Assembly (NCBI RefSeq): GCF_006542765.1
Contig: NZ_SKCD01000038.1
Location: 1-42,173 of the forward strand
Source of the DNA: Paenibacillus luteus
GTDB taxonomy: Bacteria > Bacillota > Bacilli > Paenibacillales > Paenibacillaceae
Direction of reading: 5' to 3'
DNA length: 42,173 bases
The notes under the pieces: generated by a model
Seen by the model: only the letters and a program-made list of their open reading frames with translations
What the model was told of the DNA's origin: nothing
The model's database searches: none
In this document: one piece after another, positions 7,765 to 17,000 of the stretch
Numbering within the stretch: position 1 is the first letter of the stretch
Layout of the letters: every line of letters begins with the position of its first letter
Position numbers and translations under genes: made by a program

Positions 7765-7838
7765 CGGGGTCGTGCTGCGCTGCTTCGATGCTTTGCCTTA
7801 CCGACAACACCACAATATGCATCGAAAGGGTCGATTTT

Positions 7839-8846
7839 ATGTTGAATTGTAAGCGTTTTATCTTTGTAGGCATTATGATTGGGCTGCTTACCATGGCAAT
7901 GCCAGGGCTTGTTTTTGCAGCCGAAGCTCCCACTTTCACCATGCAGCAGGAAAAAGCGGATCACGAAATCCGAATTGTTTTGACGGCCGATAAGCTGTCG
8001 GATATGTACGCGTTTGAAGCAAAGCTTACCTTCAATCCGTCGAAGCTAAGATTCAAGAGTGAAGTAAGCGGGATGTCGGGTTTTTCGATTACACCCATCG
8101 TGGAGGGCAACCAGCTCGTAATCGCAACGACAAAAATCGGCAAGAAAGCGGGTGAAAACGGAAAGCTTGCGCTTTCCACGCTGTTATTTGAGCCGATTGG
8201 AACCGGAGCTGTGGATGTCACGATGACGGACGTGAAGCTTGTGAACAGCAGCCTTCAGCCACAAACGTTAAAACCTCAGGTGAAGCTGACCGTTTCGCTA
8301 GTGGGTACTCCAATTATGTTAAAAGATATCGCTGGTCACTGGGCAAGAGCAGCTATTGAACGTGGAGTAAACCTTGGATTTATTAACGGCTACAGCGATG
8401 GAACGTTCCGTCCCAATGCTCAGGTAACCCGCGCGGAGTTTGCCACCATGCTCGTTCGAGCTCTAGAGCTGAAGACAGATAGCGGCGGGATCACATTCAA
8501 GGATGCAGGCAGCATCCCTAAATGGGCAGAAAGTTATGTAGCTACGGCTGCAGCAGCAGGTATAGTTGCAGGTTACGAGGATCAAACCTTCCGTCCTAGC
8601 AAGCCGATCAATCGGAGCGAAATAGCCGTTATGGTAGCAAGAGCGCTGAAATGGCCTGCGGATTCAACAGAGAAATCTACTTTTGCCGATCGTGAGCAAA
8701 TTCCAGTGTGGGCCGAACCAGCTGTCGCCATGGCTGCTCAAGCTGGCGTTATGAAGGGCAGGGGGGCAAACCTGTTTGTGCCAGCAGCAAATGCGACTAG
8801 GGCGGAAGCGGCAACCCTTTTGCTCGCCATGATCGATTTGGAGTAA
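7839..8846 (+). CDS. Secreted cohesin-SLH surface anchor protein
   Basis: A 335-residue secreted protein. Residues 1-27 form a signal peptide (MLNCKRF, hydrophobic core, cut near VFAAEA). Residues about 30-155 form a cohesin-type beta sandwich (APTFTM start, LTFNPSKLRF strand, STLLFEPIG strand). Residues about 165-335 hold three SLH repeats with the motifs TRAE, NRSE and TRAE; SLH domains bind pyruvylated wall polymers. Start: ATG 7839 lies 8 bases after AAAGGG; the longer frame from 7755 lacks a ribosome site and would bury the signal peptide. The protein is the size of a single-cohesin anchoring protein (compare OlpA/SdbA-type anchors). It heads an operon with two enzymes that carry dockerins, so it probably tethers them to the cell surface. 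Binding partners are inferred. Confidence 0.85.
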   Translation: MLNCKRFIFVGIMIGLLTMAMPGLVFAAEAPTFTMQQEKADHEIRIVLTADKLSDMYAFEAKLTFNPSKLRFKSEVSGMSGFSITPIVEGNQLVIATTKIGKKAGENGKLALSTLLFEPIGTGAVDVTMTDVKLVNSSLQPQTLKPQVKLTVSLVGTPIMLKDIAGHWARAAIERGVNLGFINGYSDGTFRPNAQVTRAEFATMLVRALELKTDSGGITFKDAGSIPKWAESYVATAAAAGIVAGYEDQTFRPSKPINRSEIAVMVARALKWPADSTEKSTFADREQIPVWAEPAVAMAAQAGVMKGRGANLFVPAANATRAEAATLLLAMIDLE

Positions 8847-8896
8847 AGGAGTGCTAGAGGAATGGCATTGCGATTTGGGGAGGGGGAGTTGAAGCA

Positions 8897-9493
8897 TTGA
8901 AAAGCTCGGTATTCATCATTGGCGCATTTATTGCCGTTACGCTCTTTGGGATGCTGCTCATCTTCCGATCGGACGAATCCGGCGTGGCCGAGGGCAAGAA
9001 ATTGAACGCATCTTCCCTCGAGAGCGTGCTAAGCACGAATCAAGAAGCAGCGCTGCACCGAAAAGCAAAGTCGGGGGTGAAAGCCCCCTCCTTTACCTTA
9101 AAATCAGTAGAAGGGAAAACCTACACGATCGGGGAGACGAATAACAAACCGATTATTCTGCAGTTTTGGGCCAGCTGGTGCGAGGCTTGCACGATTGAAG
9201 CCCCAACGCTGCAGAAGCTTCACGCACAATTTCAAGACAAGATCGATTTTTATGGCGTGAACTTATCTGCTGAAGAGAAACACGAGGATCAGATTAACGC
9301 TTTTATTCAAAAAAACGGTTGGAACTTCCCGAATTTGCTCGACGGGAACAAGCGGGCTTCCTATTTGTATGAGCTGCACGCTTTGCCTACGACATTCATT
9401 ATCGATACGGACGGGACGGTAATAGACACCTTCCATCTGATTGATCCGATGGAGTTCGAGAATAAGCTGAACATGCTGTCCGAAGGGAGGTGA
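8897..9493 (+). CDS. Membrane-anchored TlpA/ResA-type thioredoxin
   Basis: A 198-residue protein with one N-terminal transmembrane segment (about residues 4-23), a linker, then a thioredoxin/AhpC-TSA fold from about residue 60. It has the redox motif WCEAC (Cys95, Cys98) and the cis-proline motif ALPTTF. This is the layout of extracytoplasmic thiol-disulfide proteins such as ResA, which reduce or isomerise disulfides outside the membrane. Start: TTG 8897 follows GGGGAGGGGGAG with a spacing of about 9. It lies 50 bases after the cohesin-SLH gene and 89 before a giant secreted enzyme, so it is probably co-transcribed with both. A link to folding or redox care of the surface enzymes is plausible but unproven. 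Confidence 0.85.
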   Translation: MKSSVFIIGAFIAVTLFGMLLIFRSDESGVAEGKKLNASSLESVLSTNQEAALHRKAKSGVKAPSFTLKSVEGKTYTIGETNNKPIILQFWASWCEACTIEAPTLQKLHAQFQDKIDFYGVNLSAEEKHEDQINAFIQKNGWNFPNLLDGNKRASYLYELHALPTTFIIDTDGTVIDTFHLIDPMEFENKLNMLSEGR

Positions 9494-9582
9494 GGCGCAA
9501 GCGTATTTCATCGGGTATTTGGAAGTCGTGAACGGGCATAAACGCAGGACAGCAAGTACTTAGTCTGAAGGAGTGACGCGGG

Positions 9583-12500
9583 ATGAGGTTCAGCGCAAAG
9601 CTGAAAACATGGATGGCCATACCGCTGGTTTTCTCCATGTACGCAAGTCTCTTTATGCCGGCGGTGCATGTAGAAGCGTCGTCTGAGCCAGAGCCGGGGT
9701 TTTTCGAAGATCATTTCAACCGCTCGGTCATTAATGAGAAATGGCAGGTCGTTGACGGTTCATGGTCAACGGAGAACGGCAGCATGACTGCGGAAAGCGG
9801 CTTAGGGTCAAAGGCGTTAATCAAGGAGACCGAATTGCAGGATGGCAGCATCGAGGGGGACATCAGCTTCCCGGAACGAAAAGGAGACGCTGGATTCCTT
9901 CTGCGTACAATAAGCGCGACTCCCGGTGCCGATAATGTGAAGGGATATTATGCGGGCATTTCCGCTCAAGGAACAGGGAGCGTATTTCTTGGCCGAATGG
10001 ATAACAAATGGACCGAGCTTAAGCGAGCTTCGATTCCCGTTAATCCGAGTACGGTGTATCGCTTTAAAGTTAGCGCCGTCGGCTCGCAGATTAAGTTCTA
10101 TGTGAACGGTGCTCTTGTACTGGAGCAAACGGATACAACCTATACCAAAGGGCAGGCTGGCGTAAGGTTGTATCAAGCCAAGCCAACCTACGATAATGTT
10201 CGTATTGCCGACGATAAAGGAGTGGAACGTTTCGTGGATGCCTTTGACTCGCCAGCCGTATCCCTTGCACTGCCGAACTGGCAGGCGGTTAAAGGCAATT
10301 GGAAGCTGCAAGCAGGCGGGACAACGGTGAATGTTGGAACGATGCAAGCCATGCTGGTGAAGGACACCGTCTTTCATGATTTCACCGTAGAGACCGACAT
10401 ATCGCTCCAAGAAGCAGCAGGCTCGGCAGGACTCCTGTTCCGCAGCCAGCCGGACAGGAAAGACGATCAAACCATCGGTTATTATGTCGGTCTGCAAGGC
10501 GACGGCAGCCTGGTGCTCAGCCGGTACAATGAGGAGCGGACCGAGCTCAAATCGGTCAAAGCGCTAGACTCGATTACCCCGAACAAATCTTATCAGCTTA
10601 AGGTCGTTACTTATGGGAACGGTATTAAAGTATTTTTGGACGATATGCACAGTCCTGTGCTCGAATATCATGATGACAGTCAGCGGAAGCTGTCGTCGGG
10701 AGGCATCGGGGTGTGGGCGGATAACGTTCAGCCGGTATTCGATAACTTTATCGCTACGGATTATGCCGTTCCGGTTGAATCGTTCAAGGAGCCGGTTGTG
10801 AACAAGAGCCCGCTTGCCCAAACGCCGTTTGTGCCGCTGCCGCTCGGCTCGGTGAAGGCAGACGGATGGCTGCTTACCCAGCTTGAGCTTATGAAGGAAG
10901 GGGCAACTGGCTACGCGGAGGACCTGTACGGCGAGCTAAATACGAATTCAGAATGGCTTGGCGGGACGGCGCCGGAATCGAATTGGGAACGCCCCGTCTA
11001 TTATGTTAAAGGCTTGATAGCGCTCGCTTATACGCTTGATGATCCGGATCTCATCGCCAAGTCGCAGAAATGGGTCAGCTGGATTCTTGCTAGCCAGCGC
11101 GAAGACGGTTTCTTCGGACCCGCAAGCGACAATGACTGGTGGCCGAGGATGGTGGCGCTTTACGTGCTCAAGGATTATTACGAGGCGACCGATGACGAGA
11201 GAGTGCTTTCGTTTCTTACGAATTACTTCCGTTACCAGCTGAACAATCTGGATCAGCGGCCGCTAAGGGATTGGGGGCAAGTGCGCAGCGGGGACAACCT
11301 GAACGTCGTGCTGTGGCTTTATAACCGGACAGAAGATCCGTTTCTCATTCAATTAGCGGAGAAGCTTCATGCACAAGGTACGGATACGACAGATGTGTTT
11401 ACGAACAATAATTTCCTCACTTCAGCTAAGAGCAACCCCGACAACTTCTACACGCAGCATACCGTTAATGTCAATCAATCGATTAAAACCTCAGCGATTT
11501 ACTCACAAGTTTCGAACAACGAAGCAGATAAGCTTGCTTTTCAAGCAGGCAATCAACACCTTGACCAATTGCATAATCAAATTACAGGCATGAACTCGGG
11601 CACGGAGATGCTTGCCGGGCTTTCATCTACGCAAGGCGTGGAATTATGCGCCATCGTAGAGCGAGTACATAGCAATGCGGTCGCCGCCATGATTACGGGC
11701 GATCCAAAGATCGGGGACGCGCTAGAGAAAATTACTTTCAATTCGCTCCCAGGCGCCATGAGCAAGGATCTAAAGACACATCAGTATTATTCTCTTCCGA
11801 ACCAAGTGCAGAGCGGCGTGACAGACCATGGCTTTAAGCAGAATTACGGGAACGGCACAGTCCAGTCGCCTTATTCCGGATTCCCATGCTGCCGCTTCAA
11901 CATGCATATGGGCTGGTCTTATTTCGTCAAGGATATGTGGGCAGGCACTTCTGACGGAGGGCTTGGCGTTATCGCATACGGCCCTAGCCGTGTCTCGGCG
12001 ACTATTAAGGGTGCGCATGTAACCGTGAAGGAAACGACGAATTACCCATTCGAGGACGAAATTCGGTTTACGATCGAAAAGGCTTCCAAAAGCGTGGCGT
12101 TCCCATTGAAGCTTCGTATTCCGGAGTGGACCGATAACGCAGTTGTTACCGTTAACGGGCAGCCGCAGGCTGCGGTAAAATCGGGCCAATATTTCACCAT
12201 TGATCGGCAATGGGAGAAGGGGGATACGGTTACCTTAACGCTGCCGATGGAAATTAAAGCTTCGACATGGGTCAATCATTCCATTGGCATTGAGCGCGGT
12301 CCATTAGTGTTCTCGCTCAAGATCGAGGAGAATTGGGTGGAGAAGGAAAATCCGGCACCACAGGTGAAAGCGCCTGGATTTAAAGAATACGCCATTGATG
12401 CCAAGTCGCCATGGAATTACGGCCTGCTGATCGATCGGGAACATCCGGAAGCGTCGATTAAGGTTGTCACCTCCGCGATGCCGGATAATCCGTTCCTGCA

Positions 12501-13965
12501 AGAGACGACGCCAATCAAGCTGATTGCCAAGGGCAAGCGGATTCCGGCTTGGGGCAAGGCGCCTAACGGTGTCTCGGCAGCGGAGCCGCCAGTTGGTCCC
12601 GTGTATTCGGCAGAAGCGACGGAAGAAATAACACTGGTTCCATTCGGAGCCGAAAACCTGCGGGTAACCTACTTCCCTGAAGCAACGGAGGACCCTAGTG
12701 CCATACCGGCCAAATATGAAGCAGAGCAGGCGAAGCTGTTCAAAGCGACGACCCGTACGAACAACGCGTATGCCTCCGGTTCCAGCTACGTCGGAGGAAT
12801 GGATTATGCCGACAGCTATGTCAGCTTCGAGCAGATTGAGGCTCCTGCTGCAGGGACATACAAGATGTTCGTTTGGTATGGCCAGAACACAGGCAATTAC
12901 CAGCCTGCCACCGCCAAAATCATCGTGAACGGGGGCGAGGAGCAAGCGGTTCAGCTTGCGGGCACGATTAATTGGGGGCGGTTCATGGCAACGAGTATAA
13001 ATGTAGAGCTGCAGAAAGGAGCCAATACCATTACATTCATGCGGGGCTCCGGTGCGAGTCCGGGCTTCTACGAGCTTGATTACATTGCGTTGTCAGCTAT
13101 AAACGAAGAGCCAGAGGAGCCGTCGGTTGATCGAGCAGCGGCATGGACGGGGACTGCAACCTTGGCAAGCGGCGAAGCAGCCGCGTTCACGCTAGCCGTT
13201 CAAGGCGTTACAGACAGCGTGTATCAAAGCGTCTACGCGCAGGATGTCACCGTTACGTTTGATCCAAGCAAGCTTAGCTTCTTGGGCGCTGAATCGCTGC
13301 GCGAGGGCTTGTCGTTGCTTGAGCCCAAAGCGCTTGAGCCCGGGAGGATTCGTATTTTAGCCTTCGGAGAAGGCGTTGCTTTGACGCCGAATGCAGCTTG
13401 GCTGAAGCTATCTTTCCAAGCCGCGGTACTCGAGAAAGCTGCGGATACTGTTATTTCTGTGGCCGAAATGAGCCTGGCTAACGGCGAGGGACAGGAACTG
13501 CCGATTACCGGTGCGCAGCATGTTGTACACATTGCAGCTGCAGCAACGGATAAAACGGCATTAATCGAGGCGATATCAGCCGCACAGGCTATCCATGATG
13601 AAGCCATAACGGGCACGCTGCCTGGTCAATATTCAGTTTCAGTCAAGCAACAGCTGCAGAGCGCGATCAATAAAGCAAAACTGATTGCCGATGACAAGCA
13701 AGCGACTCAATCCCAAATTGCCGCTGCAATCTTGCAAATCAGCGAAGCGATCGACATCTTCCGTTCAAGCGTCGTTAAGCCGACAGACGGGGATCTCAAT
13801 CATGACAATAAACGAAGCATTGGCGATTTGGCTATCGTTGCTGCCGCCTATGGCAAAACGAGCACCGATTCCGATTGGGTGAAATACCGCAAAGCTGATC
13901 TAAACCGCGACGGTATCGTAGACATCGAAGATCTTGCCCTGCTTGCCGCGTGGATAACGGGTTAG
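9583..13965 (+). CDS. Secreted multidomain GH127-type glycosidase with cohesin and dockerin
   Basis: 1460 residues. In order: signal peptide 1-33; two concanavalin-like sugar-binding modules (about 40-205 and 212-395, DUF1080/CBM66-like); a GH127/DUF1680 catalytic region (about 415-985); a CBM6/35-like module (about 1043-1172, starting YEAEQAKLF); a cohesin-type module (1185-1315); a FIVAR helical module (1322-1398); and a dockerin (1402-1460). The zinc-site pattern is Glu687/Cys689 (VELCAIVE) plus Cys769-Cys770 (FPCCRFN). The dockerin has two calcium loops, DLNHDNKRSIGD and DLNRDGIVDIED. The family is mainly beta-L-arabinofuranosidase, acting on terminal beta-linked arabinofuranose; the specificity of this member is open. 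It sits in an operon with an SLH-cohesin anchor and a GH2 enzyme of like design. One chain with both cohesin and dockerin could bind itself or its neighbour. Confidence 0.88.
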   Translation: MRFSAKLKTWMAIPLVFSMYASLFMPAVHVEASSEPEPGFFEDHFNRSVINEKWQVVDGSWSTENGSMTAESGLGSKALIKETELQDGSIEGDISFPERKGDAGFLLRTISATPGADNVKGYYAGISAQGTGSVFLGRMDNKWTELKRASIPVNPSTVYRFKVSAVGSQIKFYVNGALVLEQTDTTYTKGQAGVRLYQAKPTYDNVRIADDKGVERFVDAFDSPAVSLALPNWQAVKGNWKLQAGGTTVNVGTMQAMLVKDTVFHDFTVETDISLQEAAGSAGLLFRSQPDRKDDQTIGYYVGLQGDGSLVLSRYNEERTELKSVKALDSITPNKSYQLKVVTYGNGIKVFLDDMHSPVLEYHDDSQRKLSSGGIGVWADNVQPVFDNFIATDYAVPVESFKEPVVNKSPLAQTPFVPLPLGSVKADGWLLTQLELMKEGATGYAEDLYGELNTNSEWLGGTAPESNWERPVYYVKGLIALAYTLDDPDLIAKSQKWVSWILASQREDGFFGPASDNDWWPRMVALYVLKDYYEATDDERVLSFLTNYFRYQLNNLDQRPLRDWGQVRSGDNLNVVLWLYNRTEDPFLIQLAEKLHAQGTDTTDVFTNNNFLTSAKSNPDNFYTQHTVNVNQSIKTSAIYSQVSNNEADKLAFQAGNQHLDQLHNQITGMNSGTEMLAGLSSTQGVELCAIVERVHSNAVAAMITGDPKIGDALEKITFNSLPGAMSKDLKTHQYYSLPNQVQSGVTDHGFKQNYGNGTVQSPYSGFPCCRFNMHMGWSYFVKDMWAGTSDGGLGVIAYGPSRVSATIKGAHVTVKETTNYPFEDEIRFTIEKASKSVAFPLKLRIPEWTDNAVVTVNGQPQAAVKSGQYFTIDRQWEKGDTVTLTLPMEIKASTWVNHSIGIERGPLVFSLKIEENWVEKENPAPQVKAPGFKEYAIDAKSPWNYGLLIDREHPEASIKVVTSAMPDNPFLQETTPIKLIAKGKRIPAWGKAPNGVSAAEPPVGPVYSAEATEEITLVPFGAENLRVTYFPEATEDPSAIPAKYEAEQAKLFKATTRTNNAYASGSSYVGGMDYADSYVSFEQIEAPAAGTYKMFVWYGQNTGNYQPATAKIIVNGGEEQAVQLAGTINWGRFMATSINVELQKGANTITFMRGSGASPGFYELDYIALSAINEEPEEPSVDRAAAWTGTATLASGEAAAFTLAVQGVTDSVYQSVYAQDVTVTFDPSKLSFLGAESLREGLSLLEPKALEPGRIRILAFGEGVALTPNAAWLKLSFQAAVLEKAADTVISVAEMSLANGEGQELPITGAQHVVHIAAAATDKTALIEAISAAQAIHDEAITGTLPGQYSVSVKQQLQSAINKAKLIADDKQATQSQIAAAILQISEAIDIFRSSVVKPTDGDLNHDNKRSIGDLAIVAAAYGKTSTDSDWVKYRKADLNRDGIVDIEDLALLAAWITG

Positions 13966-13974
13966 ACGAACCAG

Positions 13975-13998
13975 GGAGGAAGGCACATCACTTCCTCC
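13975..13998 (+). other. Intergenic hairpin between the two giant enzyme genes
   Basis: GGAGGAAG (13975-13982) pairs perfectly with CTTCCTCC (13991-13998). No T-tract follows, so it is more likely an RNA processing or stability element than a terminator. Confidence 0.4.
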
Positions 13999-14042
13999 AC
14001 CTGATTTATTCAATTCTACCTGAATATTTGGAGGTTCTGTGC

Positions 14043-17000
14043 ATGTTGAAACGAAGGAAAGCACTCAGTACGATTGTAGCTTTATCCATGTTGTTTACTT
14101 TAATGTCTTCTGTCATGTCGTTCACGCCACGCGCGGCAGCAGCGGAGTCTGCGCCGGAGTATCACGGGTTGAAGGCCGAATACTACACGGTAGGAGGAGG
14201 ACCGAATTTTGCATTTGAGACCTTTAAAGGCACCGGCTATGATCCTCATCTCGATATTTCCAACCTGGAGCCGGCCATAAAAATGTTCACGGGGCAGGAG
14301 AATCGCGTCGGCATACGGTGGACGGGATTCATCGAGCCGGAATTCACCGAAAACTATACTTTTTATATTACCGGTGATAACGGATTCCGTTTATGGATTG
14401 ACAACAAGCTGACGATTGACCACTGGGTCGCGGATTGGGACAAAGAGCAGACTTCGCTTCCCGTCTCTTTAACTGCAGGGAAGAAATACAGCATTAAGCT
14501 TGAGCTCTTCGAAGATAACGGCGGCTCCAATATCCATTTCCGCTGGGCTAGCCCAAGCATATCGAAGAAAGCTGTGCCGACCCATGCATTTTATTTGCCT
14601 GATGGCTTTGCGCCGGTAGGCAGAGTGCTCGAGGATGGTTTGCATGCCGAGCTTCGTTTTGGAGAATCGCTGAAGCCCGTTGCAGCAGATTTGTTAACCC
14701 ATTTGAAGCTGAACACCTCGTTGGGCAGTTTGCCTATTGTATCTGCAGCCCTGAAGGCAGGCGATGATCGCGTTATCGCACTAACGCTGCAGGATGCGTT
14801 GTATTCGAAGGATGCAGGCAATCTGCAGATGGTTTATGACGGGAAAGGCGGGCTAGTAACGACTGCCGGAATCGTCCTTGACAGCTTCAATAAACCATTG
14901 GTAAATGGATCGAAATACCAAATCATGTCTCCATGGGCGGAGGATGTGGATAAGGAAAATGTGCTGCCAGAATATCCAAGACCGCAGCTCGTGCGCGAGA
15001 ATTGGATCAATTTGAATGGAGAATGGGAATTTCAAACAGCAAGGAAAGGCGAGGCTGCGCCAGTAGGCCAAACGCTAAAGGAAAAGATTCTCGTTCCTTT
15101 TGCCGCCGAAGCGAAGCTATCGGGCATTAATCGCGTAGAGGATCTGATGTGGTATAAACGCAGCTTCTCCGTTCCGTCCGATTGGAACGGACAGCGTGTG
15201 AAGCTTAATTTTGGCGCTGTCGATTATTTGGCTACCGTTTACGTAAATGGACAGCTGGCAGGCAGCCATAAAGGCGGCTTTACCTCGTTTAGCTTCGACA
15301 TTACCGATTATCTTGTCCCCGGAGAAAATGAACTGATCGTTCACGTGCTGGACGAAACGGATATGGGGGCTGACCAAGCCGTCGGCAAGCAAACGGTTAA
15401 AAAACTTGGCGGGATCTGGTACACCTCCGTTTCCGGAATTTGGCAGACAGTATGGCTGGAGCCGGTAGCAGAGGCCCATATTGATAAACTGGATATGGTG
15501 ACGGATATTCATGCCAATGTGCTGAAGCTCAGCGCAGCCGGAAGCGGCATTCAGGGGCAATCCGTTGAAGCTGTCGTGCTTGAGGGCGGGAAAATCGTTG
15601 GCACAGCTTCGGGAGAAGTGGGCTCTGAGATTAGCGTGCCTGTGCCGAATGCGCGCCTATGGTCGCCCGATGATCCATTTCTTTATGATTTAAAGGTTTA
15701 CCTCAAGGAAGGTGTAACCATTGTAGATGAGGTGACCAGTTATTTTGGAATGCGGGAAATTAAATTAGGCAAAGTGGATGGCGTGACCCGCCCGCTATTG
15801 AATGGAGAATTTGTTTTTCAGATGGGCCCGCTTGATCAAGGGTTCTGGCCGGATGGCATTTATACCGCGCCTACGGATGAAGCCTTGAAATTTGATATTG
15901 AAACGGTAAAAAACGTCGGGATGAACACGATTCGCAAGCATATTAAGGTGGAGCCTGCCCGTTGGTACTATTGGGCAGATAAGCTGGGCGTGCTTGTCTG
16001 GCAGGATATGCCGAGCCTGGAGGATCGCCAAGGGAACAAAGGATCCGATATTACGCAGGCAACGAAAACCCAGTGGCTGAAGGAATATAAGGAGATGGTC
16101 AATCAGCTTCGCAGCGTCACCTCCATCATTGTGTGGACGGTCTTTAATGAAGGATGGGGACAATTCGACCAAGGCGGCCAGCAGACTAGGGATGCGACTA
16201 GCTACGTGAAGGGGCTGGATTCGACGCGGCTGATCAACAGCACAAGCGGCTGGTGGGATGCCGGGGCTGGCGATCTGCTGGATGTTCACCATTATCCTGA
16301 TCCGGGCGCTCCAGCTCCAAGCGATACGAGAGCAGCTGTCCTTGGCGAGTATGGAGGTCTTGGGCTGCATGTGCCGGGGCATGAATGGAGCCCGCTTGTC
16401 TTCTCTTACCAGTTGATGAACAGCAAAGAGCAGCTGACTTCAACTTACATTGCCTATATCGAGAGGCTAAAGCAAATGAAGGAATCTGGCTTAAGCGCAG
16501 CCATCTACACGCAAATTACCGATGTGGAATACGAGATTAATGGTTTATTGTCGTATGACCGCAAAGTAGAGAAAATGGATTTTGCCCAAATTGCGATCGC
16601 CCATCGCCAGCTTATTGGCACAGCGACCCAAGAAGATTTGCTAGCCGAAATCGCCAAAGCGAATGCTTTGCTGCAGCATGCGAAAGTTGGAGCCGGTGCG
16701 GGCAACTACACACAGGCTGTTGCCGATGCTTTCAAGAGCGCACTTGATTCTGCAACTGCCGTAGCGCAAAATTCGAACGCCGCGCCTGCGGAATTGCAGG
16801 CTGCACTGAAATCGCTGCAAAGCGCGCGCAATCAATTTTTTGCAAGTGTAAATGACCCCATACCTGCAGGCTCAACGGTTGATCCGTTTGACGGCGAGTC
16901 TTTAAACGCGGCATGGTCGATCCTAAAAGCCGACAATAGCAAATGGTCGTTGACGCGCAAACCGGGATTTTTGAGCCTGGAAACGTCGGCAGGGGAAACG

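Larger units (their letters stand above)
7507..7838. other. Structured leader/promoter gap before the cohesin-SLH gene
   Basis: No gene is seen. After the terminator the gap holds a 7-bp hairpin AAGCATG/CATGCTT (7671-7685). A nested stem follows at 7691-7728: GGCGTTTC with GAAGCGTC, then GGC with GCC inside it. A TATAAT at 7741-7746 overlaps a perfect dyad at 7744-7764. I could not match the structured part to a known riboswitch class. It may be leader RNA if transcription starts upstream. Confidence 0.45.

Noticed and set aside
7691..7838. Transposon end or insertion sequence near the cohesin gene
   Set aside because: No transposase remnant or target duplication is visible; the dyad alone suggests an operator.
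9817..10497. 226-residue antisense frame inside the GH127 gene
   Set aside because: It mirrors a strongly supported coding frame, has no ribosome site and no family pattern. The same applies to 12304-12945 and 15795-16382 on the minus strand.
13950..14042. N-terminal extension of the GH2 enzyme from the upstream ATG
   Set aside because: It overlaps the end of the GH127 gene and would bury the signal peptide; GGAGG directly precedes the ATG at 14043.
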